Shown piece by piece: positions 35,779-43,872 of a stretch of DNA of 64,000 nucleotides. The translations under genes were made by a program, and so were the position numbers. Each line of letters starts with the position of its first letter. Positions within the stretch are counted from its first letter, which is position 1. The notes beneath the pieces were generated by a model that was given only the letters and a program-made list of their open reading frames with translations, was not told where the DNA came from and made no database searches. Source of the DNA: Amycolatopsis sp. WQ 127309 (GTDB taxonomy: Bacteria; Actinomycetota; Actinomycetes; Mycobacteriales; Pseudonocardiaceae); assembly GCF_023023025.1 (NCBI RefSeq), contig NZ_CP095481.1, forward strand, positions 2,356,001-2,420,000. Direction: 5' to 3'.

Positions 35779-36626
35779 GCGACGAACAGATCGTCCTGCA
35801 CGCCCGGGACGTCCACTTCGACTGGGCGAGCCTGCCGATGCACTGGATCCCCGGCGAGCCGCAGGCCACGCACACCATCAACGTGCTGCACCTCGCGCTG
35901 CCCGAGGGCGAGCGCTGGTTCGTCGAGGTGTTCAAGCAGGCCGTGCCGCTGATCCGCGACGAGCGGCTCAAGGAGGACGTCCTCGGCTTCATCGGCCAGG
36001 AGGCCGTGCACGCCGAGGCGCACGACGGCGCCGCGGCGCACCTGGAGGCCGCGGGCGTGCGCGTGCGGCCCTACATCGCGCAGATGGAGTGGCTGTTCCG
36101 GAAGCTGCTCGGCGACCGCGATCTCACCGGCCGGGCCGCCGAGGAGTGGCTGGTCGAACGGCTCGGGATCATCGCCGCGATCGAGCACTACACGGCGTTC
36201 CTCGGCCAGTGGGTGCTCGACGCGCCGCTCGCCGAGGCCGGCGCGGACCCGGTGATGCTCGACCTGCTGCGCTGGCACGGCGCGGAAGAAGTCGAACACC
36301 GGTCCGTCGCCTACGACCTGTTCACGCACCTCGACGGCCGCTACACCCGCCGGGTGCGCAGCATGGCCGCGGTGACGCCGGTGCTGGCGTGGGTCTTCGC
36401 CCGCGGCACGCGGTTCCTGATGCGCAACGACCCGACACGCCCGGGGCGCGCGTCGCTGCGGGGCTATCGCCGAGCGGCGAAGAAGGGCCTGCTGCCGACC
36501 GGACGTCAGCTGCTGCGCGAGATCCGGCCGTACTTCCGGAAGTCGTACCACCCGGCCGAGACCGGCAACACCGAGCAGGCCGTGGCCTACCTGGCTTCGT
36601 CGCCCGCCGCGCGGGCGGCGGGGTGA
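35775..36626 (+). CDS. PF10118 'metal-dependent hydrolase', ferritin-like diiron protein
   Basis: 283 residues. The family is annotated as a predicted metal-dependent hydrolase, but the helices carry GQEAVHAEAH (ExxH), AAIEHYTAF and GAEEVEHRSV (a second ExxH), the layout of a carboxylate-bridged diiron site as in ferritin-like oxygenases. It is translationally coupled to the monooxygenase before it (ATGA) and the ferredoxin reductase after it (GTGA), so it may receive electrons from the latter. Oxygenase activity is an inference; hydrolase remains the database name. Confidence 0.85.
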   Translation: MSDEQIVLHARDVHFDWASLPMHWIPGEPQATHTINVLHLALPEGERWFVEVFKQAVPLIRDERLKEDVLGFIGQEAVHAEAHDGAAAHLEAAGVRVRPYIAQMEWLFRKLLGDRDLTGRAAEEWLVERLGIIAAIEHYTAFLGQWVLDAPLAEAGADPVMLDLLRWHGAEEVEHRSVAYDLFTHLDGRYTRRVRSMAAVTPVLAWVFARGTRFLMRNDPTRPGRASLRGYRRAAKKGLLPTGRQLLREIRPYFRKSYHPAETGNTEQAVAYLASSPAARAAG

Positions 36627-37612
36627 CCCTCGGGCGACCCACCCGGCTGGACGGCAGCGACCGCACCGATCGGCTGATGTCCACGCTGGTCGGCGTGGTC
36701 GGGGCCTACCGCAGGCTCTCGCAGGTCAGCGGGAAGCGGCGGCCGCCGGTGCGCGCGGTCGACCGGAATCTGCCGCTGACGGTCGAAGCGGTGCGTCCCG
36801 AAGCCGAGGGCGTCGTCAGCCTGCGCCTCGGCAACGGCACGCCCCTGCCGAGCTGGCGGCCGGGGGCGCACATCGACCTGGTGCTGCCGTCGGGCCTGGT
36901 CCGGCAGTACTCCCTGTGCGGCGACCCGACCGAAAACGACCATTACCGCATTGCCGTCCGGCGGATCGGCGTCGCGTCGGCCGAGGTCCACGCGCTGCGG
37001 CCGGGCACCCGGGTCGTCGTGCGCGGGCCGCGGACGGCGTTCCCGTTCGTCGGCGAGGGGCCGTTCTGGTTCGTCGCCGGCGGGATCGGGATCACGCCGA
37101 TCCTGCCGATGGTGCACCGCGCGGCGGCGGCACAAGCCGACTGGCGGCTGGTCTACACCGGTCGCAGCCGGGCGTCGATGCCGTTCCTGGACGAACTCGC
37201 GCGCTACGACCGCGTCCGGATCCGCCCGGACACGGAGTACGGCGTGCCGGCCTCGGGCGCCGAGCTCCTCGACGGCATGCCGGACGGCGCTTCGGTGTAC
37301 TGCTGCGGGCCGGTGCCGATGATCGCCGGCCTCCGGGTGGACCTGGCCCTGACGACGGGCGCGGTCCACTTCGAACGGTTCGCCCCGCCGCCGATCGTGG
37401 CGGGCGCGCCGTTCACGCTGACGTTGCGCAGGTCCGGCCGGGTGCTCGAAGTCCCGGGTGACCGGTCCGCGCTCGACGTCGTCCGCGAAGCACTGCCCGA
37501 CACGCCGTATTCGTGCCGCCAGGGCTTCTGCGGGACCTGCGCGGTGCCGACGGCCGACGGCGGATCGATGCGGATCTGCGTCGACCGCGGCCCCGCGGTG
37601 CTGGAGTTATGA
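36623..37612 (+). CDS. Phthalate dioxygenase reductase/VanB-like [2Fe-2S] oxidoreductase
   Basis: 329 residues in three modules. An FMN/FAD-binding barrel (about 50-140) has VRQYSLCGDP; the NAD(P)-binding domain (about 145-235) has GGIGITPILPM and VYCCGPVPM; the C-terminal plant-type ferredoxin (about 250-329) has YSCRQGFCGTCAV and a distal RICVD, giving the four iron ligands CxxxxCxxC...C. It shuttles electrons from NAD(P)H to an oxygenase. The GTG at 36623 overlaps the upstream stop. The nearest candidate partner is the diiron protein. Confidence 0.93.
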   Translation: MTLGRPTRLDGSDRTDRLMSTLVGVVGAYRRLSQVSGKRRPPVRAVDRNLPLTVEAVRPEAEGVVSLRLGNGTPLPSWRPGAHIDLVLPSGLVRQYSLCGDPTENDHYRIAVRRIGVASAEVHALRPGTRVVVRGPRTAFPFVGEGPFWFVAGGIGITPILPMVHRAAAAQADWRLVYTGRSRASMPFLDELARYDRVRIRPDTEYGVPASGAELLDGMPDGASVYCCGPVPMIAGLRVDLALTTGAVHFERFAPPPIVAGAPFTLTLRRSGRVLEVPGDRSALDVVREALPDTPYSCRQGFCGTCAVPTADGGSMRICVDRGPAVLEL

Positions 37613-37891
37613 GCCCTCGGGCAGCCAGGCGCCGATCACCGGTTTGAACTCGCGGACCGACCGCTCGGCGATGACGCCTTCCAGGAAGTACGGGTCCTTG
37701 CCGATCGTCTCCTGCAGGTGCGCCTCGTCGTCGGCCTGGTAGAGCGTGACCCCGCCGGTGCCGTCGCCGAGCGGGCCGGCGACCGCGACGCGGCCCTCCT
37801 CGGCGAGCTTGGTCAAGAACTCGCGGTGGCGGGGCCGCACCTCCTGCAGTTTCTCCTGGACGTAGGTGATTTCGACGAGGTACCAGGCCAT
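37607..37891 (-). CDS. YciI family protein
   Basis: 94 residues of the YciI dimeric alpha/beta-barrel fold: MAWYLVEITYVQEKLQEVRPRHREFLTKLAEEGRVAVAGPLGDGTGGVTLYQAD, with the usual His and Asp residues. It is related to muconolactone-isomerase-like enzymes and has no defined reaction. The stop TAA (37607-37609) abuts the stop TGA of the opposing reductase gene (37610-37612). ATG 37891 has GGAG upstream. Confidence 0.88.
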   Translation of the reverse strand: MAWYLVEITYVQEKLQEVRPRHREFLTKLAEEGRVAVAGPLGDGTGGVTLYQADDEAHLQETIGKDPYFLEGVIAERSVREFKPVIGAWLPEGS

Positions 37892-37987
37892 GTGGATCTC
37901 CGTGCTCGGACGGGCGGGATGCGACCGACGCTACTCTGTGTCCCAGCATCCGAACGCTGGCGACGCGGGGCCAACCCGATAGGCTAG

Positions 37988-38653
37988 GTGTGCGTCAGTA
38001 CCTGTGTGAGCGCTGTGAATACCGTGAACCTGCTGACGCGGCACACCGTGCAAACCGGGGTCGAGGACAGGCAGGGGTTCATGCTCGAAGGCAATGCGGA
38101 ACGCAGTGTCGAGGCGACCCTCGGCCACTTGCGGGTCATGGACGGGCCGGCGCCGGTGCAGACGCCGGCGCCGCTGAACCTCGAAGACCTCTACCGCCAG
38201 CACCGGATGCGGCTGGTCCGGCTGGCGATTCTGCTGGTGGACGAGCCCGCGACCGCGGAAGACGTGGTCCAGGAGGCCTTCACCGGCCTGCACCGCAACT
38301 GGGGCCGGCTGCGTGACGCCGCCGCTGCTGTCGGTTACCTGCGCACCGCCGTGGTCAACGGGTCGCGCAGCGTGCTGCGCCGCCGCAAGACCGCCCGGGA
38401 GTACGTGCCGCCGCACGCGGTCAACGCGCGGTCCGCGGAGAGCCTCGCGATGCTCTCCAGCGAGCACCAGGCCGTGGTCAGCGCGCTGTCCAAGCTGCCG
38501 CCCCGCCAGCGGGAGGTGCTGGTGCTGCGCTACTACGGCGGGCTGAGCGAAGCCGAGATCTCTGAGGCCGCAGGCATTTCGAAGGGTACCGTCAAGTCGA
38601 CCGCCAGCCGGGCGCTCGAGGCCCTCCAGAAGGCCATGCAGGCCCCACAGTGA
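37988..38653 (+). CDS. RNA polymerase sigma factor, ECF (SigE/SigM-like)
   Basis: Up to 221 residues. Region 2 is LEDLYRQHRMRLVRLAILLVDEPATAEDVVQEAFTGLHRNWGRL; region 4 is LSKLPPRQREVLVLRYYGGLSEAEISEAAGISKGTVKSTASRALEAL. This is the SigE-like sigma-70 subgroup common in actinomycetes. The true start is uncertain: GTG codons at 37988, 38006, 38015 and 38024 and ATG 38081 are in frame, and the first roughly 50 residues are not conserved-looking. No anti-sigma factor gene follows. The next gene, nagA, has its own promoter. Confidence 0.87.
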   Translation: MCVSTCVSAVNTVNLLTRHTVQTGVEDRQGFMLEGNAERSVEATLGHLRVMDGPAPVQTPAPLNLEDLYRQHRMRLVRLAILLVDEPATAEDVVQEAFTGLHRNWGRLRDAAAAVGYLRTAVVNGSRSVLRRRKTAREYVPPHAVNARSAESLAMLSSEHQAVVSALSKLPPRQREVLVLRYYGGLSEAEISEAAGISKGTVKSTASRALEALQKAMQAPQ

Positions 38654-38693
38654 CCCGGGTGGACCATCCCGATCACTGAGTCGTATCACCATG

Positions 38694-38716
38694 CTTGGTC
38701 CAGACCAATATATGCT
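38694..38716 (+). promoter_or_regulatory. DasR-type operator (dre) and -10 box of nagA
   Basis: TTGGTCCAGACCAA (38695-38708) is an inverted repeat one base different from the dre core TGGTCTAGACCA. It is followed by TATGCT (38711-38716), a -10-like box whose expected transcript start is near 38723. In Streptomyces DasR represses nag and chitinase genes until glucosamine-6-phosphate rises. Confidence 0.75.
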
Positions 38717-38744
38717 GGGGTGCGTGAGAGGCGCCGGAGATTTC

Positions 38745-39896
38745 GTGATCATGGGCGGCCGGGTCGCCGCCCCGGACCGTGTACTCGACGACGGCTGGGT
38801 AGCCGTCTCCGACGGGCGGATCGCCGGCGTGGGTTCGGGGACCCCGCCGTCCGGCGAGCACGTGGACGTCGGTGGGGCACTGGTCGTACCTGGATTCGTC
38901 GATACCCACTGCCACGGCGGGGGAGGTGCTTCGTTCACCTCCCTCGATCCCGAAGAGCTCCTGACGGCGGTGCGGGCGCACCGCCGTCACGGCACCACGA
39001 CCATGCTCGCCAGCCTGGTCTCCGATCCGGTGGACATCCTGCGTGAGCAGGTCGCCGCGCTGCGTGAGATCGTCCAGGACGGCGAGATCGCGGGCATCCA
39101 CCTGGAGGGGCCCTTCATCTCGAAGGCCCGCTGCGGGGCCCACGACCCGGAGACGCTGCTCGAGCCCGACACGGGCACGGTCGACAAGCTGCTGCGGGCC
39201 GGCCAGGGCGCGATCCGGATGGTCACCATCGCCCCCGAGCTGTACGGCGGCGTGAAGGCCGTCCGCCAGCTGGCCGAATCGGGCGTCATCGCCGCCATCG
39301 GGCACACCGACGGCGTCGAGGAGCAGCTGCTGCCGGCGATCGACGCCGGCGCGAGCGTCGCGACGCACCTGTTCAACGGCATGCGCCCGCTGCACCACCG
39401 CGAGCCCGGCCCGGTCGGCGCGCTGCTGGACGACGAGCGCATCACCATCGAGCTCATCTGCGACCTGGTGCACCTGCACCCGACCGTGGTGCGGCTGGCC
39501 GCCAAGCACGCCGGGCGCAACCGGACGGTGCTCATCACCGACGCGATGTCGGCCACCGACGCCGCCGACGGCCGCTACACGCTGGGCCGGCTCGAGGTCG
39601 ACGTGCACGACGGCGTCGCCACCCTCGCGGACAACGGCTCGCTGGCCGGCAGCACCCTGACGATGGACACCGCCTTCCGCAACCTCCTCAACGGTGCGAA
39701 ACTCGGCATCCTCGACGCCGTGCACGCGACGTCGCTGCGGCCCGCCGAGCTGCTCGGCATCGCCGACCGCACGGGCTCGCTCACGCCGGGCAAGGTCGCG
39801 GACATCGTCGTGCTCGACACGGACCTGCGGCCGGCCAAGGTGCTGCGACGGGGACAATGGGTCGCCGAGGTGGGAACGGCTACCTTGAGCACCTGA
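38745..39896 (+). CDS. nagA: N-acetylglucosamine-6-phosphate deacetylase
   Basis: Converts GlcNAc-6-P to GlcN-6-P and acetate, feeding amino-sugar catabolism and wall recycling. 383 residues of the amidohydrolase barrel: VVPGFVDTHCHGGGG (HxH metal motif), GIHLEGPFIS (metal Glu), AAIGHTDG, THLFNGMRPLHHREPG and ITDAMSATD (catalytic Asp). C-terminal TPGKVADIVVLD is typical. GTG 38745 is chosen because GGAG lies six bases upstream and the sequence VIMGGRVAAPDRVL then starts correctly; GTG 38724 and ATG 38712 are in-frame alternatives, but 38712 lies inside the -10 box. The upstream dre ties it to DasR control. Confidence 0.93.
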   Translation: MIMGGRVAAPDRVLDDGWVAVSDGRIAGVGSGTPPSGEHVDVGGALVVPGFVDTHCHGGGGASFTSLDPEELLTAVRAHRRHGTTTMLASLVSDPVDILREQVAALREIVQDGEIAGIHLEGPFISKARCGAHDPETLLEPDTGTVDKLLRAGQGAIRMVTIAPELYGGVKAVRQLAESGVIAAIGHTDGVEEQLLPAIDAGASVATHLFNGMRPLHHREPGPVGALLDDERITIELICDLVHLHPTVVRLAAKHAGRNRTVLITDAMSATDAADGRYTLGRLEVDVHDGVATLADNGSLAGSTLTMDTAFRNLLNGAKLGILDAVHATSLRPAELLGIADRTGSLTPGKVADIVVLDTDLRPAKVLRRGQWVAEVGTATLST

Positions 39897-39919
39897 ACGA
39901 ACACGAGGAGACGGGCGGG

Positions 39920-40303
39920 ATGAGCGAGCCGAAGGACCCCGAGCAGCTGCTGGCGGACGCCCTTCGCGCGCAAGCCGTCTTCGCCCCGCAGGTGTCGCCC
40001 GCCCCGGCCCGGGACTCCGAGCCGGGTACCGACGCCGTGCCCACGGACGCACTGGCCACCCCCGCCGAGCTGCCCTCGGCGTACGGGCTGCTTTCCGGCG
40101 CCAGCGCGGACTCCCTCGAGCGGGAACGCGCGGCGCTGGACGACGTCGACGCGCCCACGACGTTCACCCCGCGCCCGGAGCCGGAGACCGTCCGGCAGCC
40201 GGCGTCGTCCGGCGCGCAGCTCCCGGCGTACTGGATCCTGATGCTGGCGGTCCTGCTGGGCCTCGCCGCGGGGTCCGTGGTGGGCCTGCTCACCCTGGTC
40301 TGA
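39920..40303 (+). CDS. Small single-pass membrane protein, hypothetical
   Basis: 127 residues. A hydrophilic N-terminal region rich in Ala, Pro and acidic residues (about 1-100) is followed by one C-terminal transmembrane helix (YWILMLAVLLGLAAGSVVGLLTLV). This tail-anchored layout leaves the N-terminal part in the cytoplasm. ATG 39920 has a GAGGAG site. It starts 24 bases after nagA and could share its transcript. No family recognised. Confidence 0.72.
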   Translation: MSEPKDPEQLLADALRAQAVFAPQVSPAPARDSEPGTDAVPTDALATPAELPSAYGLLSGASADSLERERAALDDVDAPTTFTPRPEPETVRQPASSGAQLPAYWILMLAVLLGLAAGSVVGLLTLV

Positions 40304-40348
40304 ACGGGTCTTATCAGGCACTCAGGGTGACCCTGTACCGTTTTTGAG

Positions 40349-41059
40349 GTGATTCTCGCCCAGAGCACGGTCAACACGATGTCGCTGCTGCCGTCATGGC
40401 TGGACCCGCAGCACTTGCTGAGCGGCCTGACGACCCCGGTCCTGGCGGTGCTGTGCCTGATCATCTTCATCGAGAGCAGCGTCTTCCCGGTGCTGCCCGG
40501 TGACTCCCTGCTGTTCACCGCCGGCCTGTTCATCGCGAACGGCACCCTCGACGCGTCCCTGTGGCTGGTGTGTGTGCTGGTCACGGTCGCGGCGCTGCTC
40601 GGCAACGTCGTCGGGTACTACCTCGGCTACTTCGCCGGGCCCAAGCTGTTCAACCGGCCGGACTCGAAGTTCTTCAAGCGCGAGTACATCGACAAGACGC
40701 ACGAGTTCCTGGAGAAGCACGGCCCCAAGGCGGTCGTGCTGGCCCGGTTCGTGCCCTTCGTCCGGACGTTCATCACCTGGATCGCCGGCATCGGCCGGAT
40801 GGATCCGAAGCGTTACTTCACGTACACGGTCATCGGCGGCATCCTGTGGGCCGCGGGCATCACGATCCTCGGGTCGCTGCTCGGGAACATCGGCTTCATC
40901 CGGAACAACGTCGACTCGATCTTCGTGCTGATCGTGCTGGTCTCGGTCGTCCCGATCCTGTTCGAGTACCTCAAGGCGCGGCGCGAGAAGAAGGCGTCGG
41001 CCGCGATGACGTCGGCCGACCCCGAGGTCACGCAGCGCATCCCGCGCATCAAGGACTGA
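40349..41059 (+). CDS. DedA family membrane protein
   Basis: 236 residues with several membrane helices. DedA hallmarks are present: ESSVFPVLPGDSLLFTAGLF, GNVVGYYLGYFAGPKLFNRPDSKFFKREYIDKTHEFLEKHGPKAVVLARFVPFVRTF and AGIGRMDPKRYFTY. DedA proteins move undecaprenyl-phosphate or other lipids across the membrane. GTG 40349 is seven bases behind TACCGT; ATG 40379 is an alternative. A second paralogue lies at 47412. Confidence 0.92.
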   Translation: MILAQSTVNTMSLLPSWLDPQHLLSGLTTPVLAVLCLIIFIESSVFPVLPGDSLLFTAGLFIANGTLDASLWLVCVLVTVAALLGNVVGYYLGYFAGPKLFNRPDSKFFKREYIDKTHEFLEKHGPKAVVLARFVPFVRTFITWIAGIGRMDPKRYFTYTVIGGILWAAGITILGSLLGNIGFIRNNVDSIFVLIVLVSVVPILFEYLKARREKKASAAMTSADPEVTQRIPRIKD

Positions 41060-41072
41060 CTCTTTCCGCAGA

Positions 41073-41115
41073 CGGCGAAGGGCCCTCACCGGTCGGCGGT
41101 GAGGGCCCTTCGCCG
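41073..41115. terminator. Bidirectional hairpin terminator
   Basis: Arms CGGCGAAGGGCCCTCACCG and CGGTGAGGGCCCTTCGCCG around a 5-base loop, between the convergent DedA and FAD-oxidase genes. It shares the GAAGG...CCTTC plan of the other hairpins in the window. Confidence 0.85.
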
Positions 41116-41124
41116 TTCTGAGAA

Positions 41125-42516
41125 TCAGGTCATCGAGAACATCGAGCCCGGGTTGAACAGGTTCTCCGGGTCGAGGGCCCGCTTGATCTCCCGGTGGACA
41201 CGCATCCCGACCGGGCCGATCTCGCGTTCCAGCCACTCGCGCTTGATCTTGCCGACGCCGTGTTCGCCGGTCACGGTGCCGCCGAGCGAGAGCCCGATCT
41301 CGAGGATCTCGTCGAACGCGCGCTGGGCGCGGGCGAACTCGTCCGGGTCGTCGGGCCGGTAGACGATCGTGGGGTGCATGTTGCCGTCGCCGGCGTGCCC
41401 GACCACGGCGATCCGCAGGCCGACGTCCTCGCTGACCTTCTCGCAGCCGCGGATGAGCTCGGCGATGCGCGTGCGCGGCACGCAGACGTCGTCGGTGAGC
41501 CAGAGGCCGTAGGTCTCCAGGGCCGTCAGCACGACCCGGCGGGCCTGCAGCAGCATCCGGCCCTCTTCGAGGTCCTCGGTGGTGTAGGCGAGGTCGGCGC
41601 CGCAGTCGACGCAGATCTGCTCGAGCTTGGCCAGCTCGCGGCGGGCGACCTCGCCGCCGGCGTCGGACTGGCCGAGCAGCAGGGCCCGGCAGTCCGAACC
41701 CGCGCCGAGGTCGGTCTTGAGGTAGGCCTCGGACGCCTTGATCGAGGACGCGTCCATGATCTCCAGCAGCGACGGCACGAGCCCTTCGCGGACGACGCGC
41801 GCGACGGCCTCACCGGCGGCTTCGGTGCTGCTGAAGCCCGCGACGAACGTCGCCGGCGCCTGCGGCAGCGGCTTGAGCTGCACGGTCGCCTGCGTGATGA
41901 CGCCGAGCGTGCCCTCGCTGCCGACGAACAGCCGCGCGAGGTCGTACCCGGCGACCCCCTTCACGGTCCGGCGCCCGGTCCGGAGGATCTCGCCGTCCGC
42001 CAGGACGACCTCGAGACCGAGGACGGAGTCGGTGGTGACGCCGTACTTCACGCAGCAGAGGCCGCCGGCGTTGGTGGCGAGGTTGCCGCCGAGGGTGCAC
42101 CAGTCGTAGCTCGACGGGTCCGGCGGGTAGAAGAGGCCGTGCTTCTCGACGGCGTTGCGGAAGTCCAGGTTGACGACCCCGGGCTGGACGACGGCCAGCC
42201 GGTTCCCCGCGTCGATCTCGACGATCTCGTTGAGCTTGGTCAGCGCGAGCACCACGCAGCCCTCGATGGCGTTGGCGGCGCCGGACAGGCCGCTCCCCGC
42301 CCCGCGCGGCACGATCGGCACCTTCGCCTCGGCGCAGGCCTTCACGACGGCCTGCACCTGCTCGGTGTTCTCGGGCAGCACCACGGCCAGCGGCGTGCCC
42401 GACGGCGCGAGCGGCATCATGTCGCGCGAGTACGACGCCGTGACGTCGGAGTCGGTGAGCACGGCGCTCTTGCCGAGCAGGTCGCGGAGCCGGGTGACCA
42501 AAGCTTCGTCGCTCAT
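41125..42516 (-). CDS. FAD-linked oxidase, GlcD/D-lactate dehydrogenase type
   Basis: 463 residues. The N-terminal FAD domain (PF01565) shows VKACAEAKVPIVPRGAGSGLSGAANAIEGCVVL and DPSSYDWCTLGGNLATNAGGLCCVKYGVT; the C-terminal FAD-oxidase domain has VVGHAGDGNMHPTIVY and GTVTGEHGVGKIKREWL. It oxidises a 2-hydroxy acid such as glycolate or D-lactate. GlcE/GlcF partners are absent, so it resembles stand-alone D-lactate/glycolate dehydrogenases. The ATG 42516 start (MSDEALVTRLRDLLG) is favoured over the longer frame, which would run toward a repeat. Confidence 0.92.
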   Translation of the reverse strand: MSDEALVTRLRDLLGKSAVLTDSDVTASYSRDMMPLAPSGTPLAVVLPENTEQVQAVVKACAEAKVPIVPRGAGSGLSGAANAIEGCVVLALTKLNEIVEIDAGNRLAVVQPGVVNLDFRNAVEKHGLFYPPDPSSYDWCTLGGNLATNAGGLCCVKYGVTTDSVLGLEVVLADGEILRTGRRTVKGVAGYDLARLFVGSEGTLGVITQATVQLKPLPQAPATFVAGFSSTEAAGEAVARVVREGLVPSLLEIMDASSIKASEAYLKTDLGAGSDCRALLLGQSDAGGEVARRELAKLEQICVDCGADLAYTTEDLEEGRMLLQARRVVLTALETYGLWLTDDVCVPRTRIAELIRGCEKVSEDVGLRIAVVGHAGDGNMHPTIVYRPDDPDEFARAQRAFDEILEIGLSLGGTVTGEHGVGKIKREWLEREIGPVGMRVHREIKRALDPENLFNPGSMFSMT

Positions 42517-42585
42517 GACTTCATGGTAAGCCCGGGTAGTCCGCACTGCGGAAATCTTCTTTCGAATCCGCCCGGTTCGCGCAAT

Positions 42586-42639
42586 GCCGTGAAGGGCACC
42601 TTCAGGGACATACAAGCCATGAGGGTGCCCTTCAGGACA
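42586..42639. repeat. Degenerate member of the 53-bp hairpin family
   Basis: Left arm GCCGTGAAGGGCACCTTCAG, right arm TGAGGGTGCCCTTCAGGAC, with several mismatches. It lies between the start of the FAD oxidase gene and the end of the PPOX gene, both on the minus strand, and could terminate the latter. Confidence 0.7.
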
Positions 42640-42647
42640 CGTCCGGG

Positions 42648-43073
42648 TCAGCGGATCACGCCGAAGACCTTGTCCAGGTGCAGGGTCAGCAGGACGCGCT
42701 GGTCGGTGACCATCGCCTCGCGGTACTCGGCCCAGTTCGGGTGCTCGCCCGCCGCGCGGCGGTAGTAGTCGACCAGCGCTTCCACGGTCGCGTCGTCGGG
42801 CGCGGCGGCCGGCTGCGTCAGCTCCGCGCGGGCCTCGGCGACCACGTAGCTCCAGCCGTCCTCGCTGCCCACGTGGTAGGTGACCCGCGGGTCGCGGCGC
42901 ATGTTCTTCGTCTTCGCCCGGGTCTCGGTGATGGACGCGGTGACGGTGTCCGTCTCCGGGTTGTAGAGGTGGGTGATGGTGGACAGCTGCGGCCGGCCGT
43001 CGCGGCGGATGGTGGCCAGGACGCCGTGGCGGCGCGCGGTGATGAATTCCCTCAACGCTGTGTCGTCGGTCAT
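42648..43073 (-). CDS. PPOX-class F420-dependent oxidoreductase
   Basis: 141 residues of the split-barrel family: REFITARRHGVLATIRRDGRPQLSTITHLYNPE, ETRAKTKNMRRDPRVTYHV (Lys-Asn-Arg cofactor contacts) and WAEYREAMVTDQRVLLTLHLDKVFG. The form is typical of actinobacterial F420-binding PPOX proteins. ATG 43073 has AGGGG upstream. Substrate unknown. Confidence 0.87.
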   Translation of the reverse strand: MTDDTALREFITARRHGVLATIRRDGRPQLSTITHLYNPETDTVTASITETRAKTKNMRRDPRVTYHVGSEDGWSYVVAEARAELTQPAAAPDDATVEALVDYYRRAAGEHPNWAEYREAMVTDQRVLLTLHLDKVFGVIR

Positions 43074-43218
43074 ACCCCTTCCAACCCCTCGGCGCCGTCG
43101 TTGTTCCGCAGTCCGGAGGACGCGCTCACACGGCCGGGTGTCACCCATAAGCGCAGCTCAGCGCCCTCGAACCGCACAGAAGCGACAAACTGGGGCATGG
43201 GAATCTGCTTGCATACGA

Positions 43219-43306
43219 CAACTAAAGTGTGTTGTGACACATCGGGCCGGTCCTCGCTTGCAGAACCGTCCGTGAAGGCACATCCTTGCCTGAGGCAACT
43301 AGTTGC
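43219..43306. promoter_or_regulatory. Candidate MarR operator upstream of the MarR-MFS-YceI operon
   Basis: GCAACTAGTTGC (43295-43306) is a perfect 12-bp palindrome 33 bases before the MarR start. A looser pair, ACAACTA...TGTTGTG, lies near 43219-43240. MarR proteins bind such short palindromes and usually repress their own operon. Confidence 0.5.
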
Positions 43307-43338
43307 AGCCGCCAACCAAAGCCGCGTGAGGACCAACC

Positions 43339-43872
43339 ATGGCACCCGACAGCTCAGCCGCAGCCCGGCCACGGGCCGAACTGGATCTGGCCGACTCGCT
43401 CGGCCATGAGCTCGTGCGCTTCATCCGGTTGATCAACAAGGCGAAGTCCCAGGTCTCCAAGCAGGGGCCGGACGGGATCGAGCGGGCGGCCTACGCGATC
43501 CTCTTCACCCTCATCCACGAGGGCCCGCAGCGCACCAGCCGGCTGGCCGAGTCGCTGCACGCCGAGATCTCGACGATCAGCAGGCAGTCGAGCTCGCTCG
43601 TCCAGCACGGCCTGGTCGAGCGCCAGGCCGACCCCGAGGACGGGCGGGCCTGCCTGCTCGCGCCGACAGCCGAGGGCCTCCGGGTGTTCGAAGAGAACCG
43701 CAAGCAACGCAATCAGTGGCTGGCCGAAGTGCTCGAGGACTGGTCGGAAACGGACCGCCAGAACCTCAACCGGCTCTTCGGCCGGCTCAACACAGGTATC
43801 GAGAAACACTCTCCACAGCTGGCGGACGCGCAGGCGCCGACCGCTGCACCGGCCAAGGGGGCCACTGCATGA
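43339..43872 (+). CDS. MarR family transcriptional regulator
   Basis: 177 residues. The winged helix core is AAYAILFTLIHEGPQRTSRLAESLHAEISTISRQSSSLVQHGLVERQADPEDGRACLLAPTAEGL, a standard MarR DNA-binding unit with the wing DPEDGRA. It is the first gene of a three-gene operon and its stop overlaps the transporter start (ATGA), so it probably controls that transporter in response to a small molecule. Confidence 0.94.
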   Translation: MAPDSSAAARPRAELDLADSLGHELVRFIRLINKAKSQVSKQGPDGIERAAYAILFTLIHEGPQRTSRLAESLHAEISTISRQSSSLVQHGLVERQADPEDGRACLLAPTAEGLRVFEENRKQRNQWLAEVLEDWSETDRQNLNRLFGRLNTGIEKHSPQLADAQAPTAAPAKGATA

